A stretch of 64,000 nucleotides of DNA, taken from positions 238,692 to 302,691 of the forward strand of contig CAVPGM010000019.1 in NCBI GenBank assembly GCA_963703945.1, given 5' to 3'. Positions 50,465 through 57,885 of this stretch are shown one piece after another (position 1 is the stretch's first letter; each line of letters opens with the position of its first letter). The notes beneath the pieces are model-generated. The model was not told the DNA's origin. It was given only the letters and a program-made list of their open reading frames with translations, and did not search any database. A program made the position numbers and the translations under genes. Origin of the DNA: JALORV01 sp963703945. Lineage in GTDB: Bacteria; Pseudomonadota; Gammaproteobacteria; Burkholderiales; Burkholderiaceae_F.

Positions 50465-50539
50465 CTATCTCATGGAAAAGCAGCGCAAGGGCAATCGCCC
50501 GGGCTGCTTCAGGGAGTCCATTTCACGTTTGGAGCAACG

Positions 50540-51433
50540 ATGACAACTGAACGGTTCGATAGGCGCGAATTCATGAAGCTGGCGGGACTGGGCGGAGTCG
50601 TGCTGATCTCCGGGTGCGCCTCCAGCACGGGCTCAACCCGAAGTGCAGCGGACAACGACTTCTACTTTGTCCAGCTTTCAGACTGTCACTGGGGCTTCGA
50701 GGGCGCATCCGTCAATCCGGACGCGAAAGTAACCCTCAAGAAGGCGGTCACGGCGGTCAACAGCCTTTCGCGCCAGCCGGACTTCGTCGTGTTCACCGGC
50801 GACCTGACCCATACGACCGACGATCCCAGAGAGCGACGTCAACGAATGACGGAGTTTCGCGAGATCGTCAGCGCCCTGAAGGTCAAGGACGTGAGGTTCA
50901 TGCCTGGCGAGCATGACGCATCGCTCGACAACGGCAAGGCATTCAAGGAGTCCTTCGGCGAGACGCATTACACGTTCGACCACAAGGGTGTTCATTTCAT
51001 CGTCCTGGACAACGTCTCCGACCCGAACGCGGCGATCGGCGAAGCGCAGTTGCAGTGGCTGCGGACCGATCTCGCGGCGCAACCCATGGATGCACCCATC
51101 GTCGTATTCACGCACCGGCCGCTTTTCGACCTCTATCCTCAGTGGGACTGGGCCACCCGCGACGGGGCGCAGGCGATCGCCCTGCTGCAGACACGCGCCA
51201 ATGTGACGGTCTTCTACGGGCACATCCATCAGGAAAACCATTTCATGACGGGTCGGATTGCCCATCACTCTGCCAAGTCGCTGATCTTCGCGCTGCCAGT
51301 GGCCGCATCGCAGCCCAAACGTCTGCCGGTTCCGTGGGATTCCAGCGCGCCCTACAAGGGCCTTGGATTTCGCGAAGTCGAAGCGGAGGGCTCGCCGGTG
51401 AGATTGGCCATCGCTGAGTTTCCGGTCGCGTAG
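50540..51433 (+). CDS. Exported metallophosphoesterase (Tat lipoprotein)
   Basis: A 297-residue calcineurin-like phosphoesterase. The N terminus has a twin-arginine start (DRREFMKLAG) and ends in a lipobox LISGC (Cys27), so a lipoprotein exported folded is likely. Metal motifs: QLSDCHW (D-x-H), FTGDLTH, PGEHD (in place of the usual GNHD), FTHRPLF and GHIHQENH. The Asn-to-Glu change in the third motif is unusual and may alter the reaction. First gene downstream of one copy of the ECF promoter motif; a cupredoxin gene follows after 10 bases. Confidence 0.85.
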   Translation: MTTERFDRREFMKLAGLGGVVLISGCASSTGSTRSAADNDFYFVQLSDCHWGFEGASVNPDAKVTLKKAVTAVNSLSRQPDFVVFTGDLTHTTDDPRERRQRMTEFREIVSALKVKDVRFMPGEHDASLDNGKAFKESFGETHYTFDHKGVHFIVLDNVSDPNAAIGEAQLQWLRTDLAAQPMDAPIVVFTHRPLFDLYPQWDWATRDGAQAIALLQTRANVTVFYGHIHQENHFMTGRIAHHSAKSLIFALPVAASQPKRLPVPWDSSAPYKGLGFREVEAEGSPVRLAIAEFPVA

Positions 51434-51443
51434 GGTGGGAACC

Positions 51444-51812
51444 ATGCTGCCTGATCGGCGAAGACTATTGCACGCGGCTGGCGCGACAATTCTCCTGTCG
51501 GTTGGCAGCCGGATTGCGATCAAAGCGCAGCCAGGACCTCGGGCGATCCCGGTCGTCGCGCGGAAGTTCACTTACGACCCGGCGGAGATCACGCTCAAGT
51601 TGAATGAACCTGTCGTGTTCCAGCTGACCACGCTGGACGTGGTGATGGGCTTCAGCGTGCCCAATTTCGCGGCTCGCGCGACCATTGTTCCAGGTCAGAT
51701 GACCGAACTGCGACTCACTCCGACGAAAGCCGGGGAGTTCACATTTCTCTGCGACGTCTTCTGCGGGTCCGGTCACGAAAACATGGAGGGCACGCTGCGC
51801 GTCGTGGCGTGA
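51444..51812 (+). CDS. Exported cupredoxin with CuA-type motif
   Basis: A 122-residue protein resembling the soluble copper domain of cytochrome c oxidase subunit II. An N-terminal RRRLLHAAGATILLSVG segment is a probable Tat signal. Copper ligands: CDVFCGSGHENM (C-x3-C-x3-H-x2-M), the complete CuA pattern, with an upstream His position not obvious (VVMGFSVPNF lies where the first His is usual). It could be a CuA or red-copper protein. A GTG nine bases earlier is an alternative start. In the same unit as the lipoprotein phosphoesterase, under putative ECF control. Confidence 0.83.
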   Translation: MLPDRRRLLHAAGATILLSVGSRIAIKAQPGPRAIPVVARKFTYDPAEITLKLNEPVVFQLTTLDVVMGFSVPNFAARATIVPGQMTELRLTPTKAGEFTFLCDVFCGSGHENMEGTLRVVA

Positions 51813-51825
51813 GGAAGGCGTGTGC

Positions 51826-52794
51826 CTATCGGCCGCGCGCTGTCTTGCGCGGACGGCCGCTCGCGGACGTGCGCGCGTTGCCCCGCGCCGCAGCCGCCTC
51901 GCGTGCACACTCGTTATCGACGCCTCCCCGGATGATCTCCGCCAGGCGTCGCGTCGCCGGTCCGGCGTGCTCGCGGTCCGCGAATATCAGATAAAGCGGG
52001 GCAAAACGTTCGCCGCCCTCGCGGCTCGGCACCCGCTTCAGCGCGCCGGCTGCAAGCTCGTCGCGAATCCGGAGCTCCGGCAGCCACGCGAAGCCATAGC
52101 CGCGGCGGACGGCTTCAATCGACGTCGCCAAATGGCTGACGGTCCAGCGCTGCGTCGCTTCGACGGAAATCGGCGAACCCCGCATGGGGCTCGTTTCGCG
52201 CACGACGATATGCCGGTGCTGCCGCAGATCGCGCAGGGTCGCTTTGCGGCCGAGGTGCTGCAGCGGGTGGTCGGCGCTCGTCACCAGCACGAAGCGCACG
52301 CTCAGCAGAGGGTCGCCCAGAAACCCGGGCGGCACGCTGCTGTAGATCGCGAGATCCGCGATCCCGGCCGTCAGCGCATCGGTGCGGTGGCCGAGCACCG
52401 CTTCCATCACCTCGACGCGCGTGTGCGGGCTTTCACTGGCGAGCCGAGCCAGGCAATCGAACAGCAGCCATGACGGAAAGATGATCTCGGCGGCGACGCC
52501 GATCTCGGCTTCCCATCCCGCGGACAGACGCTGCGACGCCTGCTCCAGCGCGCTCGCCTCGTCGAGCAGATAGCGCGCGCGGCGATACAGCAGTTCGCCT
52601 GTCGGCGTCAGGGCGGCCCTGCGCCCATCGATCTTGAACGCCTTCACACCGAGCAACCCCTCGATCTGCTGCACGCCGTACGTCACCGAGGACTGGCTCT
52701 TGTGCAGTCTTTCCGCGGCCTTCGCATAGCTGCCAGAGTCCACCACGGCAGTGAACGCACGCCATTGCTCAAGCGAGATACGCGGTGCTGACAT
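51826..52794 (-). CDS. LysR-type regulator of the pirin/azoreductase unit
   Basis: A 322-residue LysR protein from ATG 52794 (MSAPRISLEQWRAFTAVVDS) with the HTH AAERLHKSQSSVTYGVQQIE; an upstream ATG at 52857 would add 21 residues. The effector domain contains VEVMEAVLGHRTDALTAGIA and GYGFAWLPELRI. The C-terminal tail is basic (NARTSASGRPRKTARGR). It is divergent from pirin and azoreductase genes, the common arrangement for regulators of quinone- or electrophile-response genes. Confidence 0.85.
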   Translation of the reverse strand: MSAPRISLEQWRAFTAVVDSGSYAKAAERLHKSQSSVTYGVQQIEGLLGVKAFKIDGRRAALTPTGELLYRRARYLLDEASALEQASQRLSAGWEAEIGVAAEIIFPSWLLFDCLARLASESPHTRVEVMEAVLGHRTDALTAGIADLAIYSSVPPGFLGDPLLSVRFVLVTSADHPLQHLGRKATLRDLRQHRHIVVRETSPMRGSPISVEATQRWTVSHLATSIEAVRRGYGFAWLPELRIRDELAAGALKRVPSREGGERFAPLYLIFADREHAGPATRRLAEIIRGGVDNECAREAAAARGNARTSASGRPRKTARGR

Positions 52795-52843
52795 ATCGAA
52801 AGGTTCGATCGTTTGGTTCGGAATTTTGACCTTTTTTATCGAA
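52795..52843. promoter_or_regulatory. ATCGAA/TTCGAT operator-like repeats
   Basis: ATCGAA (52795-52800), AGG, TTCGAT (52804-52809) form a perfect 15-base palindrome directly at the LysR start, and another ATCGAA lies at 52838-52843, in the 72 bases between LysR and pirin. Placement suits autoregulation plus activation of the divergent unit. Confidence 0.5.
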
Positions 52844-52866
52844 CGGGCCAACAACATACTGCCGGC

Positions 52867-53767
52867 ATGAACTCAAACACTCGCAAGCAGGTCATCAGCA
52901 TCCACCGACAAGGCGCCAGCCACTGGGTCGGCGACGGCTTTCCGGTCCACACGATCTTCCATTATCAGGAGCGGCCCGAGCTGTCGCCCTTCCTGCTTCT
53001 CGACCACGCCGGTCCGCACGATTTCGCGCCGTCGTCGCAGCAGCGCGGCGTCGACTGGCATCCGCATCGCGGCTTCGAAACCGTGACCGTCGTCTACGAA
53101 GGCGAGGTCGACCATCACGATACGGCGCGGCCATGGCGGGAGCATTCGCGCCGGCGACGTGCAATGGATGACGGCGGGCTCGGGACTACTGCACAAGGAG
53201 TTCCACAGCCCTGAGTTCACGCGCCGCGGCGGCCGCTTCGAGGTGCTGCAGCTCTGGGTCAATTTGCCGCGCGCCGACAAGATGACGCCGCCGCGCTATC
53301 AGCCGCTCGCCGCGCGAGATATCCCGATCGTGAAACTCCCGGAAAACGCCGGGACGGTGCGCGTGATCGCCGGCGAATTCGCGCATACCGCGGGCGCAGC
53401 GCGGACCTTTACCCCGATCAACCTGCTCGACCTGCGCCTTGGCGCCGGCAAGCGCGTCACACTCGGCCTGAAGGATGGCTATACGGCGGCGTTGTATGTG
53501 CTTCATGGCGAAGTCGTGATCAGCGGTCACGAGCTCGCGCGCGCGACCGAGCTCGTCGTGCTCGATCGCAACGGCGCGGAGGTGACGCTTGAAGCGCGCT
53601 CGGATGCGACGGTCTTCGTGATGAATGGCCGACCGATCGAAGAACCGATCGCCGGCTACGGACCGTTCGTGATGAACACTCGCCAGGAGATTCAACAGGC
53701 GTTCGCCGACTTTCACCGAGGACGGCTCGGCGTCGTGCCGACGGAAAGCGAAGAGGTATCCACGTGA
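52867..53767 (+). pseudogene. Pirin-family protein, interrupted by a +1 shift
   Basis: The bicupin protein starts at ATG 52867 (MNSNTRKQVISIHRQGASHW). Metal ligands of the N-terminal cupin are present: DWHPHRGFETVTVVYEGEVD with HHD. Near 53127 one extra base shifts the frame; the downstream frame continues GDVQWMTAGSGLLHKEFHSP and runs to 53767 through FAHTAGAARTFTPINLLDLR. The joined product, ~300 residues, fits pirin-like proteins (quercetinase-like or regulatory). Both halves are otherwise well conserved, so a sequence error is possible. The azoreductase start overlaps its stop. Confidence 0.8.
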
Positions 53768-54384
53768 AGACGTTGCTCGAGATCCGGTCCAGCATCTATT
53801 CCGACCACGGCCAGTCGAGCCGCCTTGCCGACCGGTTTGTCGCGCAGTGGCGCGCTGCACATTCGGGCGGCAGGGTGATTGTGCGCGATCTCGCGAAGGC
53901 GCCGGTGCCTCACATCGATGCGGACCGCTTCGGCGCCTTTATCGCCAAGCCGGACCAGCGCACATCCGCGCAGCACGCGATCGTCGGCGACTCCGATGCG
54001 TTGATCGACGAGCTGAAGAGTGCCGACGTCATCGTGCTCGCGGTACCGCTGTACAACTTCGGCGTTCCGTCCACGCTGAAAGCATACTTCGATCATATTG
54101 CGCGCGCCGGAGTGACGTTCCGTTACACCGACAAGGGCCCGGTTGGCCTGCTGACCGGCAAGAAGGCGATCGTCTTCGCCGCGCGCGGTGGGCTCTATGC
54201 CGGCACGTCGCTCGACTCGCAGACGCCTTACCTGCGGGCGTTCCTCGGCTTCCTCGGCATCACCGACATCGAGTTCGTTTATGCCGAAGGGCTTGCAATC
54301 AGTGAGGCGACCCGCGAAGAGGCGCTGTCGGGCGCGCGATCGCGGATCGATGAGCTGCTGCAACCGGAGCTGCAAGCCGCCTGA
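53764..54384 (+). CDS. azoR: FMN-dependent NADH-azoreductase
   Basis: A 206-residue flavodoxin-like enzyme reducing quinones and azo compounds in two-electron steps. FMN-binding segment RSSIYSDHGQSSRLADRFV (residues ~8-26), LAVPLYNFGVPSTLKAYFDH, and FAARGGLYAG are AzoR hallmarks. GTG start at 53764 overlaps the pirin stop by four bases. Joint control by the divergent LysR is likely. Confidence 0.92.
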   Translation: MKTLLEIRSSIYSDHGQSSRLADRFVAQWRAAHSGGRVIVRDLAKAPVPHIDADRFGAFIAKPDQRTSAQHAIVGDSDALIDELKSADVIVLAVPLYNFGVPSTLKAYFDHIARAGVTFRYTDKGPVGLLTGKKAIVFAARGGLYAGTSLDSQTPYLRAFLGFLGITDIEFVYAEGLAISEATREEALSGARSRIDELLQPELQAA

Positions 54385-54645
54385 ACTTCGTTCTGTGCCC
54401 TCGGGGCACTGAATACGCTGCTCCAGCGCCTAGCTTCGGTTCTTGCGCCGCATGGAGTCAGTTGGAAACACAGGCGAGTCCGGTCTAAGTTACCCATGAG
54501 GCTAAATCGCCCCCGCCGATTCAGCCTTGAGGAAGCGCGAAGAGCCACTGGCTACGCCGAGGTCACCCTGTGGAGGAAACCAATTCCTTGCCGCACGCAA
54601 CTGGAGTGATCAGTTGCCATGCGGCAAAGTTGGGGTTCGCCTTTC
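54385..54645. other. Gap between azoR and tRNA-Ala
   Basis: Apart from the small HTH-like frame at 54496-54609 nothing coding is recognised. A short stem TTGCC/GGCAA lies at 54614-54627. The stretch may be the remnant of an insertion at the 3' side of the tRNA. Confidence 0.4.
54496..54609 (+). pseudogene. Short AlpA/excisionase-like HTH fragment
   Basis: A 37-residue frame (MRLNRPRRFSLEEARRATGY, AEVTLWRKPIPC) reads like the helix-turn-helix start of AlpA- or excisionase-type regulators of integrative elements, which typically have LxEVxxxTGLSxxTLYR. It stops soon after the recognition helix. No Shine-Dalgarno is evident. Its place 66 bases from a tRNA 3' end suits a relic of an integrated element. 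Chance similarity is possible given the length. Confidence 0.35.
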
Positions 54646-54666
54646 AGGGCTGCTACCGGCAGCCCT
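54646..54666 (-). terminator. Hairpin downstream of tRNA-Ala
   Basis: AGGGCTGC (54646-54653) pairs perfectly with GCAGCCCT (54659-54666) around a five-base loop, nine bases past the tRNA 3' end on the minus strand. Only a weak trailing run follows, but position and stem strength suit a terminator. Confidence 0.5.
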
Positions 54667-54674
54667 TGAGGGTT

Positions 54675-54750
54675 TGGTGGAGAAGAGGAGGATCGAACTC
54701 CCGACCTCTGCATTGCGAACGCAGCGCTCTCCCAGCTGAGCTACTTCCCC
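54675..54750 (-). tRNA. tRNA-Ala(CGC)
   Basis: A 76-base tRNA with encoded CCA. The acceptor stem GGGGAAG/CTTCTCC contains the G3-U70 wobble pair that defines alanine. The anticodon stem CTGCG/TGCAG encloses TTCGCAA, giving anticodon CGC (codon GCG). D-loop AGCTCAGCTGGGAGAGC and T-arm GGGAGTTCGATCCTCC are standard. Confidence 0.95.
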
Positions 54751-54784
54751 ATGCATCCCGCCGTCCTTTGAGAGCGGGAACGCG

Positions 54785-54813
54785 ATTATAGGTCGGTCGG
54801 CGGTCGCATTCAA
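54785..54813 (-). promoter_or_regulatory. Sigma-70 promoter of tRNA-Ala
   Basis: On the minus strand TTGAAT (plus 54808-54813), a 17-base spacer and TATAAT (plus 54785-54790) form a near-consensus promoter, 34 bases before the mature tRNA. Confidence 0.75.
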
Positions 54814-54903
54814 TGGAGGCGGCGCATCGAAAGTCGCGGATACTCTTGGCTCAAGTTCGCTACACTCGCAGCGAACCCGGAGCTCGACAGAATTCCAGCC
54901 GCG

Positions 54904-55769
54904 ATGAAGACGAACACCGCGTTCTACGACCGCGAATACAACGTGCGGGCCGCGTTGCCCGAGCATCCGCAGATCTTCGCGGGCTGGGCCGAACGGGGAG
55001 CGCACACGCGCAGGCTGCGAGCCTGCCTGTGCGACCTGCCTTATGGCGAGACACCGGCCGAGCGACTCGATTACTTTCCGACGCAGCGAGAGATCGGCGC
55101 CGCTGCTGGTGTTCATTCACGGCGGCTACTGGCGCTCGCTCGACAAGTCGGATTTCTCCTGGCTGGCGCCGCCGTTCGTGCAGCACGGCATTGCGCTCGC
55201 TTTGCCGAACTACGGGCTCGCGCCGGCCACGTCGATCGAGGACATGGTGCGCCAGCAGCTGAAGGCGCTGGCCTGGCTGTATCGCAACGGCGACCGGCTC
55301 GGCTTCGATCCCGAGCGCATCGTGGTCGCCGGACATTCGGCCGGAGCGCGCATCTGACCGCGATGATGATGGCCGCACTCTGGCCGGTGTACGCACCGGA
55401 CCTGCCACCGACGCTGGTCAAGGGCGGGCTCGGCATCAGCGGAATCTACGATCTCGCGCCGCTGGTCCAGGCGCCCTTCGTCAATGTCGATCTGCACCTC
55501 GATGAGCGTCGGGCGCGCGCGCTGTCACCGGTCCATCTGCCGCCGGCGACGCGCCGCCCCGCTGATCACTGCGGTCGGCGCGCTGGAATCGTCGGAATTC
55601 CATCGCCAGACCGCGCTGATCGGCCGCGCGTGGAAGAACGTCTTCGTGCGCCAGGTGCCGCTGACGGCCGCCAATCACCTGACGGTCGGTCGAGGAACTC
55701 GCGAGCCCGTCGTCGCTGCTGTTCGACGCAGCGCTCGAGCTGATCCGCTCGAGCACGCGCATGCACTAG
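54904..55769 (+). pseudogene. Alpha/beta hydrolase (kynurenine-formamidase-like) broken by four indels
   Basis: Family pieces are spread over three frames: FYDREYNVRAALPEHPQIFA and GETPAERLDYFPTQ (frame of 54904); LLVFIHGGYWRSLDKSDFSW and VVAGHSAGA with the nucleophile Ser (next frame, ~55095-55350); HLTAMMMAALWPVYAP and GISGIYDLAPLV (first frame, to ~55557); PLITAVGALESSEFHRQTAL with the acid residue and ANHLTV with the His (~55558-55685); VEELASPSSLLFDAALELIR to a TAG at 55767. Needed corrections are one base near 55093, two near 55350, one in CCCC at ~55557 and one near 55687. HGGYW and the triad are intact once joined. Decay or sequence error. Confidence 0.75.
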
Positions 55770-55776
55770 TACCGCT

Positions 55777-56760
55777 TCAGGCGATGCCGAGCGCGCGGGC
55801 GCGGGCGAGCGCCAGCGCGTGCACGTGGCGGATCGTCGGCACCGGGATGGCGGCCAGCTCGGCGAGTTCGATCACGGCGCCGACGATCGCGGCCAGCTCG
55901 AGCGGCCGGCGCTGCTCGAGGTCCTGCAGCATCGAGATCTTCGCTGCGCCGAGCTGGCGCGCGATGTCGATGCGCTGGTCGGGCGTCATCGGCATCGGAT
56001 AGCCATAGTGCTTCGAGACCTGCATGCCTTCCAGCATCATCGCGCGGATCACGCCGAGCACGTCCTCGTCGGCGACGATCTGGTTCATCAGGTAGCCGGT
56101 CAGCGCCGCAACCGGGTTGAACGACAGGTTGCCGAGCAGCTTGATCCAGACATCGAGCCGGATGTCCTTCGAGCGCTCGGTCGCGAAGCCCGCGGCATCG
56201 AGCGCATCGCCGATGCGGGCGAGCCGCGCCGACATCGACCGGTCGGGCTCACCGAGTATCAGGCGACGTGCCGCTGGTGTGATGCACTTCGCCGGGCGCC
56301 CGCACTTCGGCCGCGATGTGCACGACGCACCCGAGAATGTGCCGCGGGTCGAGCGCGGCGAACATGCTGTCGGCCGGATCGAGCGAGCGCAGCGTCAGTG
56401 CCGCGTGAGCGCGCCGCCTTCGGCATGGAAGTACCACCATGGCAGGCCATTGATCGCCGGGACCACCGTCGTCGACTGCTCTATCAGCGGCGCGATGCGC
56501 GGCAGCATCGTCGCGATCGCGTGCGCCTTCAGCCCGATCACGACGAGGTCCTGCGGTCCGAAATCCGCCGGATCCTCGCTGGCGGCGAGCCGGTAGGCGC
56601 CGCTTGCGGCGCCGACGTGGTCGACGAGCTTCAGACCTTCGCGCCGGATCGCATCGAGATGTGCACCGCGCGCGACGAGCACGACCTCGTGGCCCGACGC
56701 CGCAAGCTTGGCTCCGATGACCGCGCCGATCGAGCCGGCGCCGACGATGGCGACGCGCAC
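55777..56760 (-). pseudogene. 2-dehydropantoate 2-reductase-like gene (panE) with two compensating indels
   Basis: From GTG 56760 the protein reads VRVAIVGAGSIGAVIGAKLA (NADP loop) and on to INGLPWWYFHAEGGAL. Near 56400 a base appears missing, the adjacent frame then reads LRSLDPADSMFAALDPRHIL and VVHIAAEVRAPGEVHHTSGT; near 56275 an extra T restores the first frame: RLILGEPDRSMSARLARIGD and the catalytic-domain segment DIRLDVWIKLLGNLSFNPVA with Lys. In the sequence as given a TGA occurs at 56395-56397. The family includes PanE, but substrates vary; panB and panC are 45 kb away. Confidence 0.78.
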
Positions 56761-56771
56761 GGTCGGACCGG

Positions 56772-57701
56772 CTACGAGCGGAACGCTTCCTCGATGCGTC
56801 GCTTGTCCCAGCCCGGCACCAGCATCTCGATGAACGAATAGACGAAGCCGCGCAGGTAGGTGCCTTCCTTGACCGCCAGCCGCGTGACGTTGCGGCCGAA
56901 CAGGTGCCCGCACGGCAGCGCCACCAGGCCGTCGCGACGCGAGTCGACCGCGACACCGGCGACGATGCCGACCCCCATGCCGATCTGCACGTAGGTCTTG
57001 ATCACGTCGGCGTCGATCGCCTCCAGCACGATCGACGGTTCGATGCCTGCCTGCGCGAAGGCGTCGTCGATCTTGCCGCGGCCGGCGAACTGGTGCTCGT
57101 AGGTGACGATCGGATGGCGTGCGAGGTCCTTTAGCGTCAGCTTGCCCGGCGTGGTGACGAACTTCGCCAGCGCATGATCCGGCTTGACGATTGCCACGTG
57201 CTGCCAGTCGTACACGGGAATCGTCAGCAGTCCCGGCGCATCGGCCAGCGACTCGGTGGCGACGCCGAGGTCGGCCTGCCCATGCACCAGCATCGAGGCG
57301 ATCTGCGGCGGATTGGCCTGCAGCAGCTTCAGCCGGACCTGCGGAAACTTCTGCGCGAACTGCTGGATCACCTGCGGCAGGACATAGCGTGCCTGCGTGT
57401 GCGTGGTCGCGACGCGCAGCGTACCCTCGGGGCTGCCGGCGTAGTCGCGCGCCAGCTTCTTCAGGTTGTCGACCTCCAGCATGATGCGTTCGGCGGCGTC
57501 GAGCACCACCTGGCCCGGCGCGGTCAGCCCTTTCACGCGCTTGCCATGTCGCGCGAGGATCGGCACTCCGAGTTCGCCCTCGAGGTCGATGATGGCCTTC
57601 GAGATGCCGGGCTGCGAGGTGTGCAGCGCGCGGGCCGCGTCGGTCAGGCTGAACTTGTGGCGCGCCGCCTCGCGCAGGAAACGAAACTGCTGCAGGTTCA
57701 T
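56772..57701 (-). CDS. CysB/Cbl-like LysR regulator
   Basis: A 309-residue LysR protein starting MNLQQFRFLREAARHKFSLT, with HTH ALHTSQPGISKAIIDLEGEL and the CysB-family stretch VATTHTQARYVLPQVIQQFA and QADLGVATESLADAPGLLTI. CysB-type proteins sense N-acetylserine or sulfate and control sulfur assimilation. No cys gene is in the window, so whether this is CysB itself or a paralogue is open. The preceding in-frame TTG (57707) is a less likely start. Confidence 0.85.
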   Translation of the reverse strand: MNLQQFRFLREAARHKFSLTDAARALHTSQPGISKAIIDLEGELGVPILARHGKRVKGLTAPGQVVLDAAERIMLEVDNLKKLARDYAGSPEGTLRVATTHTQARYVLPQVIQQFAQKFPQVRLKLLQANPPQIASMLVHGQADLGVATESLADAPGLLTIPVYDWQHVAIVKPDHALAKFVTTPGKLTLKDLARHPIVTYEHQFAGRGKIDDAFAQAGIEPSIVLEAIDADVIKTYVQIGMGVGIVAGVAVDSRRDGLVALPCGHLFGRNVTRLAVKEGTYLRGFVYSFIEMLVPGWDKRRIEEAFRS

Positions 57702-57885
57702 GCGCAACCTCGTAATATGGGAGCGCGATTTTATATCGGGCGTTCATATGTGTCGGCGCGGCGCCGGATGTCCATAGAGGGCGCCGTGCGCGGCCAGTGG
57801 ACTACCCCCTTTGCTCCATCGCGACGCGGTCGGAGACATTCGTCGCACTGCCTATAATTTCGGTCTCTCTCGGCCCGAGGCAACG

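Noticed and set aside
57780..57885. Cobalamin riboswitch before nrdJ
   Set aside because: The interval is only about 80 bases after the divergent CysB-like promoter region and shows no B12-box-like sequence.
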